From positions 1 to 64,000 of the forward strand of contig QAXH01001150.1 of the NCBI GenBank assembly GCA_004335635.1: a DNA stretch of 64,000 nucleotides, given 5' to 3'. The number at the start of each line of letters is the position of its first letter. The first letter of the stretch is position 1. Shown piece by piece: positions 47,905-57,436 of the stretch. The stretch is from Chloromonas sp. AAM2. Its lineage: Eukaryota > Chlorophyta > Chlorophyceae > Chlamydomonadales > Chlamydomonadaceae. Below the pieces are notes generated by a model that ran no database searches, was not told the DNA's origin, and saw only the letters and a list, made by a program, of their open reading frames with translations. Both the position numbers and the translations under genes were made by a program.

Positions 47905-50279
47905 TTACGGCGCAAACTCGAGCTGTGAAGGCTGCATGGGTGTCAGCATGAGGCCGATCAGCTCCTGCAACACACGCATGCACAGGACTCCTTATCACAA
48001 CACGTGAGCAGGAACGTTGCAGCACCAGTTCGCTGGGAAGCACTGCATCACTTCTTTTACTGGGCTGCAGAGCAGAACACCAAGAATTAGAATCGCCAGA
48101 CACCCAATTACCGTTCTGGCGTTGGACCAGCCTGCAAGGCCTTTTGGCGCAAGGAGCAGGATGCATGTTCCTGCACCAAGACCTGGAACAGTGCTCATGT
48201 CCGGCCCCAACCAACCTGTACGGGGGACATGGCGCAGCTGAGGGGAGTGAAGGTGGGTCCCAGGTCCACATCGCTCCCGCTGTCCGAGTCGCTTGCATCC
48301 GAGCCCCAGCTCAGGTGCAGGGCAGCACCTTGAACCCCTGCACCTGCTGCACCTTGTTGGGAACCAGGGCCAGTTGCGGCTGCGGGTGGAGGGGATACCA
48401 TGAGGGCCAGCACCTGTGCAAAGAAATGGTGCAGGCAGGAGGACATGGTGTGGTGTGATCTCAGGGCCCAGCACAGAAGCCTGGATTGGGTGGCTGACCA
48501 ATTGAATCAAGCACATGCTGGCTCCTGCTATCGTTCGACACAGCCTTTCACTGGTAAGAACCTAGAGTAGAATGCACACATGCCACATGTGACATGTCAC
48601 TTCTATCCTTTGCTGCAACGGTCGAGCCCCAGGGCTTAGGTACGTTAGGGTTCTGCAGCCACATGAATTTCCGAGCGACCATTGCCCCAGCCCACCTGGT
48701 CGGCGACAGGCAATTCATGCCCTGGTGCAGGGCCGCGCTGCTCAAAGCTGAATGGCGCAGGAGACACTAGCATATCATCCTGCTGATTGGTGAGCGCGCT
48801 TAATTGTGGGGACCTGCCGGAGGACACTTGCATGTCGCTCAACCGTGGCAGGATGCTCCTGGTAACTGCCTCGCCATTGTCCGCCTTTGCGTCATCGCGA
48901 CCATCGTCATAGCCTTCGTGGCTGCCGAAGCCGCCATCGCTCTCGCTGCATGCATCGTCCGAGCCGTCGTCGTCCCTCCAAGAACCAAAGTCGCATCTTG
49001 TGAGCAGAGGGCTGGATGCGTACCAGCCGCTGCCGATCTTCTCCTGGGGTCGGCATGCGGCGTCCGTTGCGCTGCGTAGCATGCTGAGGGGATGGCCGGG
49101 CAGCGCCAGGAAGTCGCCGGACGGGGTACTTGCTCCCGCATACCGCGACACGGTGGCTGCACAGCAGCAAAAGCAAGTGTGCTGCAGCGGCCCAGTACCT
49201 GCTATGGCGAGAACGCACTGGCCACCCCAGTCCAATGCTCAGCCCAGTCGCAGCACAAGAGCATGGGTCAAACGTCACCTCAAACTAACCTTTCAGTTCA
49301 CTTGTGTGTAAAGGAAGGTCAGCCCGCTTTGTTAGGCCACCAACCCAAACTAAACCGTCCTTCACTTCTGCTCGAACACCGTCAGCACATGCCCCCTTTC
49401 TGTTCCAATAGCCCCCTCCCTTTCCTTTTTCCCTCTCCTTTCTTGTGACCACGAATGCTGATCCATCAACGCCCATCCATCCATTCCTCCCTCACTTGCG
49501 CCCTGCACAGGCATTCCCTTTTCCTTTTCACCTTTTTCTCCCTGCTTTTCATGGACGTGCACTTGCACTGATATAACCGAGTCTGATATACTGCAGTTTT
49601 GTATGAACAGCCTACCTGGTGTGACCGGCAGCCTACCTGGTGTGACCGCCCCGCTGGTGGGGTTGGGGTTGGGGCTGAGTGCCGCCTCTGTGCTGGCCAG
49701 CCACTTGGTAAAGAGCACATCCGCTGTGTGGCCCTCATAGCGATCGCCTTGATCAATCACATCCACATTGGCTGCATGGAGCGCATGGAGCAGTGGTTGG
49801 CATCACATGGTGCAGGGGCGATGAAAGCATGTGAAGATGTGCCAGTACTGACAATCATGCTTGACAACACAGGCGACACTGTGCATATGCACGCTTTTGC
49901 TATATAGTGTGCGCAGGCGCGATTATACACCATGGTGAACAGCATGCTGGTACGGTGGTGAATGGTGCAGCAGAGGTACTTGAAGGAAGAGGCGTGACAC
50001 AGTTGCTTGCACACGGAGCTTCAGATCAACAGCCCTACCTGTTGTGCATCTCTGTTTCGGAAGCAGCTCTGGGCTCGGCTGGCATCTGTCTGTGGTGTTG
50101 AGCCATTTCGTGAACAGCTTGCCGCCGTCGCCGTTGCTTGGCCTGCATTAATTGCTCAGAATAGAGTTGTGCTACGGAGGCAACTTTGGCCAGGCCAGCC
50201 GTAAGAATGTCTAGAGAAAAACATGCGCGAATTACCTCGACTGCTTGAGAACAGGCGTAGCGGCGAAAGTGAAATCCAT
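47905..50279 (-). CDS. Unrecognised protein with two LFTKWL motifs
   Basis: Minus-strand exons in order: 50279-50236, 50142-50039, 49747-49637, 49156-48696, 48413-48216, 47964-47905; 978 nt, 325 aa. Every intron phase matches, which is the main support. The protein starts MDFTFAATPVLKQSR. LFTKWL appears at residues 24-29 and again at 61-66, each preceded by a GD pair (G19-D20, G50-D51) and followed by Thr/Ser. The rest is Ser/Pro/Gly/Asp-rich and probably disordered, with acidic runs (SDASDSDSGSDVD, YDDGRDDAKAD). It ends ELIGLMLTPMQPSQLEFAP. There is no signal peptide, membrane segment or known catalytic motif. I cannot assign a function; the repeated short motif suggests a docking peptide. 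Its start codon is 247 bp from that of DET2, on the opposite strand. Confidence 0.7.
49608..49648 (-). repeat. Tandem duplicated splice donor (20-bp unit, 21-bp spacing)
   Basis: cagcctacctggtgtgaccg occurs at 49608-49627 and 49629-49648. On the minus strand each copy contains CACACCAG/gtaggc, so exon 3 of the LFTKWL gene can end at 49637 or 49616. Both are phase 1, so the longer form adds seven residues in frame (VTPGRLP). Confidence 0.8.
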
Positions 50280-50526
50280 GATCTGTGGCCCTTTTGACTG
50301 AACGAGCCTCTGCTCGACAAAGCAAATCTCGGTGGCTGTCGAGGGCGGGCAACTAACCTTTCAGATTTTCGTCGGTTGGTGACGTCAGTTGTTCAAGCTC
50401 CTTCTTTTTTCCTTTCCCCGTTTTGCATGCCTAGCCTTGCAATAAGAGGCATTGCACACAGAGCCTCTTCAGTACGTAAAACTTCGAGTTTAGCTCGGCT
50501 CGCTGTGTCCTGTTCCTAGCCTCAAG
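50280..50526. promoter_or_regulatory. Divergent (bidirectional) promoter region
   Basis: 247 bp separate the start codons of the LFTKWL gene (-) and DET2 (+). No TATA box is obvious. A pyrimidine-rich run (ctccttctttttt-type) lies at about 50398-50420. That the two are co-regulated is inference. Confidence 0.5.
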
Positions 50527-52681
50527 ATGGACTGGATGGCTGAACTTGCCCAGCTGCCCAGAGATCTGCAAACCCTGCACACACAACTCTCTGTCCTTAT
50601 GATCGTTTCTGGTGTTGCCTCGTTCATCTCGTTATTGTTCCTCACAGCCCCCTATGGAAGGTACAGCCGGTCTGGTTGGGGACCAATGATCAACACAAGA
50701 ATGGCCTGGCTGGTGAGTGGATAGGCCCCAAAGTAAGGCATTCCCAGCGCCGTTGTTGTTGGCTTTGCACACAGTCATCATTTGCAGTATGAAGGGTTTC
50801 CTGAACCAAGTATCCAAGTTTCTTGAACCAAGTATGTTACACATGGTCTAGCAGGTGATGTCTGCGGGACGAATCGATTACTGAGCTCACATCATAACCT
50901 GAGCACATGACACACACCTACCTAGCAAAACAACACATGCTTTGTTGTAGGCTCGACAATGTGAAGACATTTCAAAGTGCCCTTGAAGCCAGGCACTCTC
51001 TGCACTCAAGGCTGCGTTATTCATGCGTCGGCACACCACCACGTTTCTCCACCAGGCTGATTCCGGGCACATCGCTTGCTGCCATGCGATCAGGATAGTG
51101 TGTGGGCGACTGAGCATTCCATCACGATCATCAGTTGCCCACGGATCGGCTGTGCATGCATGCTTGATGCTGGCATGCAGACACAGGAGGTGCCGTCCCT
51201 GCTGCTCACGGCTGGGTTCTGCTGGTCGGCCGGTATGAGGGGCTTCACCGAGCATCCTTCCTCCCTGCGCACATGGCTCACGGCACTGTTCCTCATGCAC
51301 TACACCTACCGCAGCCTGATTTACCCATTCAGGTGCGAGACCTGCCAAGCTCACAAACTCGACCGCAGCATGATCGCTTGATGCGCCCAAAAACCGACCT
51401 CAGAAGTCTGGCTGGTGTCCTATCAACCATACCCACTGTACCAGGTGGTTGCTGGTCATGATTACATGGCCAGGAACTTTGTTGCCTGTCACTTAATAGA
51501 TAGGATCATCAGATAGATCAGATCTGAGACCCGTCGTACCAGCAGTGATGACAGCACAAGAGTAAGCATAGGGTGCAGAGTACAACGCATTGGGATTGCT
51601 TGGCTGCTGGCATTGCTATGAAGGCTTCTGCATAGCACGTTCACCCTAGTTGACCCCCTTAGCGCTGTGTCCCTGTCCTACCCCAGGATCAAGAACGACA
51701 AGCACATGCCGCTGTCCATCTGGGCCATGAGTTTCACGTTCTGCGTCTGGAACGGCTTCCTACAGGCAAGTGTCGTAGAGTGGGCACTCAAAGACGCTGG
51801 TGGGTTGCCCATTGAAGCAATGAAGGCAGCATCTGTAAGAAGCAATGCTGAAGCTGCCATTCTGACCCTTGCGGAGCATCTGCGGACTGACCCCCTGCTT
51901 CCAGTTGACCATGCACGCAGGGGTACTTCCTAGCGTACCAGTTGAGCCCGCAGCAGCATATCAGCTTGTTATCAGCGGCAGGGATGGCGATTGAGGCTTT
52001 TGCGCTATTCAATGTTATCTATTGTGATCATATCCTGGTCACTCTACGGAAGCCAGGGGAGACCGGTGGGTGGGCACTAATACACGTGCTGGGCGCTTAG
52101 TGCTTCCATGCATGCACCTGGTGGAACACACAGTCAGTGGCGAGTGACAGCCTTGGGCAGACGGAACAGAAGAGCATGTCTGTGATGAGTATACACACAG
52201 CTTGCCTTTGCCAGCTTGGTGAAGTGTGAGTGATAGTCAGGGTCATCTCAAACACAGCTATGATCTGTAGCAAGTGCCTTCCAGTCATCAGGTTGTGTTT
52301 GGACGCATGTGGTGCCTTCAACTAGGGTTTCATACGAAGTAGTTGGCAAAGTCGAGAGCACGCGTCACCATGTCAGGAGTCCACCTGCGTGCAGTCATGA
52401 TGCTGCCGTGGCATCGCACTCCCCATGCAAATGCTCTGTATGCAGGTTACAAATTACCCCAAGGCGGAATGTTCAACCTTGTATCCGCCGGGAATTATTT
52501 CAGTGAGATCCTTGAGTGGACTGGATATGCGCTGGCCAGCCGCAGCTTGGCTGCCGTTGCCTTCGCTCTGTTCACATTCTTCAATCTGGGCCCTAGGGGA
52601 GCACGCCATCACCAGTTCTACCTAGAGAAGTTTGACAACTATCCACGATCACGGAGAGCAGTGATTCCTTTTCTGTGGTGA
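50527..52681 (+). CDS. DET2: Steroid 5-alpha-reductase family protein (DET2-like)
   Basis: Exons: 50527-50712, 51181-51332, 51687-51765, 51921-52065, 52446-52681; 265 aa, all phases matching. Family signatures are APYGRYSRSGWGPMINTRMA, TQEVPS (residues 63-68), HYTYRSLIYPFR, GYKLPQGGMFNLVSAGNYFS followed by EILEWTGYALAS, and the C-terminal HHQFYLEKFDNYPRSRRAVI-PFLW. E65 and Y103 correspond to the Glu and Tyr that bind the 3-keto group in human SRD5A2 (E57, Y91). The enzyme reduces the delta-4 double bond of 3-oxo steroids with NADPH in the ER membrane; in land plants it acts in brassinosteroid synthesis. Several hydrophobic helices are visible. The intron after exon 3 has a GC donor (CTACAG/gcaagt). 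The algal substrate is unknown. Confidence 0.94.
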
Positions 52682-52855
52682 CATTATCACGTGATTGACT
52701 GCCCAGATGTGTGGGTTGCCAGCAGAGTTGTTTAGGAAGAAAAGATCTGGAAGTTAAGGCAGACAGATAAAGAGTTGAGCTGGCTTAGCAGTCTAGTAGC
52801 TGCACCTGCAACGCCATTAAAGCAATGTCCTTTGCTGTCTGACCTGTCATAGCAT

Positions 52856-52913
52856 GAACTAGCCTTGGTGTGACCATGACCAGGGCAGCCACCCTGTTTA
52901 AAGCCAGAACACG
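52856..52913 (+). repeat. ~58-bp dispersed repeat, copy B
   Basis: Matches 40398-40456 in direct orientation. Confidence 0.85.
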
Positions 52914-53049
52914 AGGTTTGCGGTCAGGATGGCACCTCGAGGGGTGACCACCACCATTTCTATCGCGGTGTGGTTGGACGCGTTGGAGTCCCTCCCTTGT
53001 TGTGATGTTTCCTGGTGCCTGCAAAAGTCAAAACCTGTCTGGCCATACT

Positions 53050-53093
53050 TACAAGGAGGGAGTGCACACCATGAAGCACGTCTACGCAAATGG
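53050..53093 (+). repeat. Dispersed short repeat (GGAGTGCACACC family), copy 6
   Basis: Reads tacaaggagggagtgcacac, then catgaagcacgtctacgcaa and atgg. It is the closest relative of the inverted copy at 4241-4276. Confidence 0.8.
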
Positions 53094-53213
53094 ACAAAGC
53101 TTATACTGCAGAAGATCAGACTTCTGCAGCAAACATTTCATTCCCCTTGCTACACTCTAGTTCAGCCGAGTCAGCAAGGCCTGGTGAGTCCGGTGCAGCT
53201 ACCGGCCCACAGC

Positions 53214-53248
53214 GCACCTTCCTAAGCGCCCCGTTAGCAAAGATAATG
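53214..53248 (+). repeat. 35-bp repeat, inverted partner of 12688-12722
   Basis: Identical over 35 bases to the reverse complement of 12688-12722. Confidence 0.85.
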
Positions 53249-53415
53249 AAGTGCAAGGCAGAATGCCAGAAGTGCGCACAGTTTGACAGGTCACACGCAA
53301 GCGTTAGACTTACTTGGCTGACTTTGGGGACAAAGCTCGTTGCCTGACCATTGTAACTGAATCATATGGTCAAACAGGATCGTCACTCGGGCATGGGCAT
53401 CAGGGAATGCAATCT

Positions 53416-53444
53416 ATGCTAGAGGCAGTTCACGTGGCAGGCCG
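53416..53444 (+). repeat. 29-bp copy of a segment of the SR-protein exon
   Basis: atgctagaggcagttcacgt, continuing with ggcaggccg, is identical to 57192-57220 inside the last exon of the zinc-knuckle/SR gene. It looks like a captured or duplicated exon fragment. Confidence 0.8.
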
Positions 53445-53825
53445 ACAACACGCAAACCCCGTTTTCAGATGTGATTTCTCGCATATTCCCTGCTGTTGGC
53501 TGTCCTCTGTCTCTTCCCTTCCTGGCCCATGGAGTATGAGTCGTGTGGTGGGTCGTGCTTGTGTCGCAATGACATTGCCAGACTGAACTCTCAAACTCAG
53601 TCGCCGGTCAATTCATGGAAAGTGTCAACGCCTTGCCTGTTGTGCTAGCCATCACCCTGCCCCTACTGCCAGGCAGCTTTCCATACATTGGTCCTTTCTC
53701 CCACATTGGTCCCTTACGCCACTGCGCCCACTTTCGATTTCAAAAGGCAGTTGAAGACGTTCTCGATCGATTCGGGGTCATCGGAGATCTGTTTTCTCAC
53801 GCGTGAGAAGTGAGATGGTGCTGGG

Positions 53826-54299
53826 CTACACAATAAAAGCGAGGGATCGACAATGAACTATACGCTGGTCCACCCTTCCCCATAGCCCATCAGCCACTCC
53901 ACCCGTGCTGCATTGAGCGCCTGATGGCCGCTCAAACCTTACCTGGGTGGGCAAGTCCCTCAGTGTGCGCCAACTCAGCCTCTTGCTGGCGCTGGTGCAG
54001 CCATGGCGTGGCGTAGCCCACACCTGGGACTTCACAGGGTCTGTGACAGCAGGCGAGGTGTGTTGCTTGTCCTTCATGACACCCTTTCTCTGATACACAC
54101 TTGGGTCAAACACCAGCACTGGGGCAGGCCACGGCACCTGGACAGGCACCAAGCGTGGTAGGGGCATGAACGATACTTGTCTTGCATGAAGTGCCTGGGC
54201 CAGCATGCCGCATGCAGGCCACACACAAGTTGCATGTGGTTTGTTGCCACTGCCATAAAATGGCCTTGTGGGGAGCCATGTGTAGCAAAGCAGCTGCAC
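53826..54299 (-). other. Unassigned open reading frame of 157 codons
   Basis: This is the longest uninterrupted frame in the repeat island. It includes PWPAPVLVFDPSVYQRKGVM and KRLSWRTLRDLPTQ. I recognise no family, and it overlaps the repeat starting at 54279. It could be a decayed transposon gene or chance. Confidence 0.25.
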
Positions 54300-54440
54300 A
54301 CAATGTGCTCGTACGAGGGTAATTCAAATGGTCAGCACGCAAACCTCATCAAAATGTGAAATGTTTTAGCACTGGCTCGCAAGAACATGGGTGTCTTACG
54401 CAGACTGGACAATTGGTAGAATAGCAGTATCATCAGTGCA
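54279..54440 (+). repeat. ~160-bp dispersed repeat, copy A
   Basis: Begins tgtgtagcaaagcagctgca and ends near gcagtatcatcag. It includes gcagactggacaattggtag. It is about 85-90% identical by eye to 57943-58104. A LINE fragment abuts its right end. Confidence 0.85.
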
Positions 54441-54750
54441 ACAGCTCAGCACGCGCATACGGCAGGCAGGTGTCGCCTTCCATGACCTTAAACGCAAGGT
54501 GTTCAGTGACAAGGGTGTCAGCTTGACCAGCAAGATGCGCATTTGCAAGGCCGTTGTTGTGCCTATCCTAATTATGGCGCTGCTGAGTCATGGGCACCAA
54601 CAATAGTTCAACAACACATGCCTGACACTTCCAGCGTCAAACGTTTGCTTTTTGCAACTGTTCCAGCCCCAGAGGGCCAGCAGGCTGTAGCAAGGAGAGG
54701 CACGCATCTGACAATTCGGCTTGAATCAATTGTCCAACTGCTGCTGTGAC
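54440..54750 (+). mobile_element. Truncated LINE fragment, related to 4477-5544
   Basis: It encodes LSTRIRQAGVAFHDLKRKVF and SDKGVSLTSKMRICKAVVVP, then after a frameshift YGAAESWAP, then MPDTSSVKRLLFATVPAPEG. The same peptides occur in the minus-strand LINE at 4477-5544. The catalytic YADD region is missing, and the stretch between AESWAP and MPDTSS is deleted relative to that copy. Confidence 0.85.
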
Positions 54751-54779
54751 AAGTTAAGAGGCAGTGATCACTGATTTTC

Positions 54780-55139
54780 GTGGTCACTGATTCCATGCAT
54801 AAACGAGTGTCAAGACCCCAACCCCATCCTTATGGTATGTCATCCTTTGTGTCCAGGTGGGACCGTGACGTGAATGCGGCTCGCAATATGGTGGATCGTG
54901 CAGCTGGCAGGCAGACCCTGCAGACCTGGCGTGCTCGCAAGATGACACCCCCACATTCAACCAATTTGCCTGCATATGCATGTAAATTGAAAAAAGGTTG
55001 GCGGGGCGAGGGGAGGCTCCAGTTGTATTACCATGTCAAGGGCATCCCAATGGCCTCATTTTGGCATGGCAAGACACAACTGTCCTTCTGGAGATATCGT
55101 GCCGAGTGGTGTTAAGCCCACTTCACATTGGCATTATGA
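54780..55139 (+). pseudogene. Fanzor / TnpB-like C-terminal remnant with 3' terminal segment
   Basis: The open frame to the stop at 55113-55115 contains WDRDVNAARNM (54858-54890). The R-D-x-N-A-A-x-N signature is the RuvC-III motif of TnpB nucleases and their eukaryotic relatives, the Fanzors, carrying the third catalytic aspartate. It is followed by a basic tail of about 75 residues. No RuvC-I/II or zinc-finger cysteines are readable upstream; the LINE fragment abuts at 54750, so only the C-terminus survives. From 55001 to 55139 the DNA matches 12492-12620. Within it CAGTTGT (55020-55026) can pair with ACAACTG (55076-55082), and CCATG (55031-55035) with CATGG (55065-55069), giving a nested stem. 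In TnpB/Fanzor loci the guide (omega) RNA overlaps this 3' end, so a guide-RNA origin is possible but unproven. Confidence 0.6.
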
Positions 55140-55407
55140 CTGTCCTAGCACATCAATTCGGTAGTTGGATGTTGAAACGTGCGGCATGTCTCGTCCATGC
55201 GCGCACGGGCAGGTGGAGCGTGCTGCGACAGTCTCTGCGATCAGACTGACAGTACCTCGGCATTGTCGACAGCGCAAACGTCTCTGGGAGTGTCTCATCA
55301 AATTGAGAAATGGGGCTCCTCGGGACGGGGAGCAGCAATCTTGCCGGCAGATTTGGAAGGGTGAGTCTTAAAGTGCGGAAGCTGAGCATGTACGCAGCGC
55401 GCTCTTG

Positions 55408-57436
55408 ATGGCTGATCAGATCACCTCCATGACTGTTAATCTGCAGGCGGCCCCATCTTCCCAGCAAGATAGAAGTACCGCAAGATGTCAGAGGTGCTTA
55501 CAGGTGAGCCCCTCCCAGCATCGACCGCATGCACTGCTGACCTCCATGCGCTTTTTGTGTCAGCCCTTCCAAGTTCACCATGCACATGAAGTTTGGACAC
55601 CCTGCACGCTTTGGAAGCCGCGCGTGTTGAACGTGGACTTCATGCATCTGAGCGTCGTGCACATACACCTGGCTTGCCTGTCTGGCAGATGGGACACTTC
55701 ACGTACGAATGTAAGAACCCGCCAGCGTATCTAGCACGGCCTTCAAGGACGCAGCAGCTGCTGAATCCTAAGGTGTGTGGTGCAATACCCGTAATTTCAC
55801 GCATGCGCACATGCACAATTGTTGCTGAACTGCAGTACGACACAGTTCAAGAGCTACTCAGAGTGACTGTGCGTGAATATTGCCTGCACCTGGTGTATGG
55901 TATTTGTTGACCCGAATAACGAGCTGCATGATTGCTTGGAAGGACTGTGTGGATGATTGCCAGTGATGTAAGGCGTTTGGCTCACTGTTTGCACTGCAGT
56001 TGCGTCAACGGTACATGGATGCCTCGGAGATTCCTGCCGAGTTATTGCCTAGAGCCAAGCCTGGTGCAATCAAAGCACAGGCAGGGGCAACTGAGAAGAA
56101 GGTCAAGAAGCGCAAGCGCAAGCAAAGCTCTTCTTCCTCTTCTTCCAGCAGCAGTAGCAGCAGCAGCAGTAGCGATTCAGACAGTGATACCAGCTCGTCC
56201 AGCAGTAGCGGCACCAGCAGCAGCAGCAGCAGCAGTTCCGACGACAGCAGCAGCAGCAGTGACAGCGGCACCAGCAGCAGCAGCAGTGACAGCGGCACCA
56301 GCAGCAGCTCCAGCAGTGACAGCGACACTTCCAGCGACAGCAGCACCAGCAGCGGCTCTTCATCTGAGTCCGAGGACAAGAAGAAGAAGCCCAATAAACG
56401 CATGCGAGTGGAGCATGATGCTGTCAGCAACGGGCGAGACGCACAGGCAGCAGCAAGCGGGGCTCGTGCAGGCAGTAAAGGCAGAGGCCCTCCTTCACCC
56501 ACACGCCCTGGTGGTCGTGATGGCGATAGGGCAGGTCGGGATTTTGAGGCTGCTCCATCAACAAGAGCCGCGAGTCCTGCTAGGTCGTTTGGATATGACC
56601 ATGGCAGACATGAAGCAGCCAGTGCAGAGCGCGGGGAGAGGCAGGGTCGGCGCACCAGTCCTGAGCGGGAGACCGGGGTCCGGCGAGAGGGGCAGGGTGG
56701 CAGGGCGGACGACCGCAGGGAACACCGCAGCAGGAGCGCAGGCCGTGGGCAGGAACGGAGGGAGAGAGGCAGGGTGGTAGATGACGATGACAGGTGGGAG
56801 CGGCGCAGCCGCAGTCCCAGCGAAGATGGGCGACGAGGAAGTGGGTGGAGAGGGCCAGGGGGCCGGCGGAGCCCAGAACGCGATGACCGCTGGGGTGGCG
56901 GCAGGCGGGATGAGCGCCTGGGCACAGGCTCAGAGGGTGGGCGCTGGGAGATGGATAGACGGGGCGGGGGAGCTCGTCTCAGGGACGACAGGAGTCCAGG
57001 GCGGAACGGTAGCCGGGGTTATGGTGGCCGTGCTGACGAAAGGGCTGATGGCAGACGGGATCGGGATGTTCGTAATGAGGACGGACGAAGACCCGAGCGA
57101 AATGGCCATCATGATGAGAGGCGGGAAGATGGAAGAACACAGCGACGGTCTCGTTCCAAAGATGACGACAGGCCGCGTGCGCCTCGCAGCCATGCTAGAG
57201 GCAGTTCACGTGGCAGGCCGGCCTCGCTTCCGCTGCTAGAGCGCAAGCCTGCATCCCGCCAAGCTTCGCCCCGCCGCTCGCGTGAATCTTCTCCATCCAC
57301 CAGCGGCTCCTCGCCTTCACGCAGCGGCCGCAGCTCCAGCTCCAGCAGCAGTGGCAGCAGTGGCAGCAGCAGCAGCAGCGGGAGCGGAACCAGTACCAGC
57401 AACGGCAGTCAGTCTAGTGGGTCACCAAGACGGTGA
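55408..57436 (+). CDS. ZCCHC10-like zinc-knuckle protein with long Ser/Arg-rich tail
   Basis: Exons: 55408-55503, 55689-55772, 56000-57436; 538 aa. Joining exons 1 and 2 gives RCQRCLQMGHFTYECKN, a perfect C-x2-C-x4-H-x4-C zinc knuckle split by an intron, then RPSRTQQL. Both closely match animal ZCCHC10 (RCQKCLEFGHWTYEC...RPSRT). Exon 3 starts LRQRYMDASEIPAELLPRAK and then a basic KKVKKRKRKQ. A poly-Ser/Asp tract (about 56131-56360, mostly agc codons) follows, then several hundred residues of Arg/Asp/Gly/Ser with RS and RD dipeptides, ending in a second poly-Ser tract. RS/RD domains bring proteins to spliceosomes and nuclear speckles, so a role in RNA processing is likely. The start ATGGCTGATCAG is the first ATG in frame before the knuckle. 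Animal ZCCHC10 is much shorter (~190 aa). Confidence 0.85.

Larger units (their letters stand above)
52682..53825. other. Repeat-rich spacer
   Basis: It holds four repeats described separately (52856, 53050, 53214, 53416). It has no supported gene. It begins the 52.7-55.2 kb repeat island. Confidence 0.6.

Noticed and set aside
50039..50148. Start Met with QAKQRRRRQAVHEM as N-terminus of the LFTKWL gene
   Set aside because: That frame ends in the wrong phase for the next exon. The other frame gives LFTKWL and joins both neighbours in phase.
53826..54299. 157-codon minus-strand frame as an upstream part of the Fanzor-like gene
   Set aside because: It is on the opposite strand to the RDVNAARN frame and shows no RuvC or zinc motifs.
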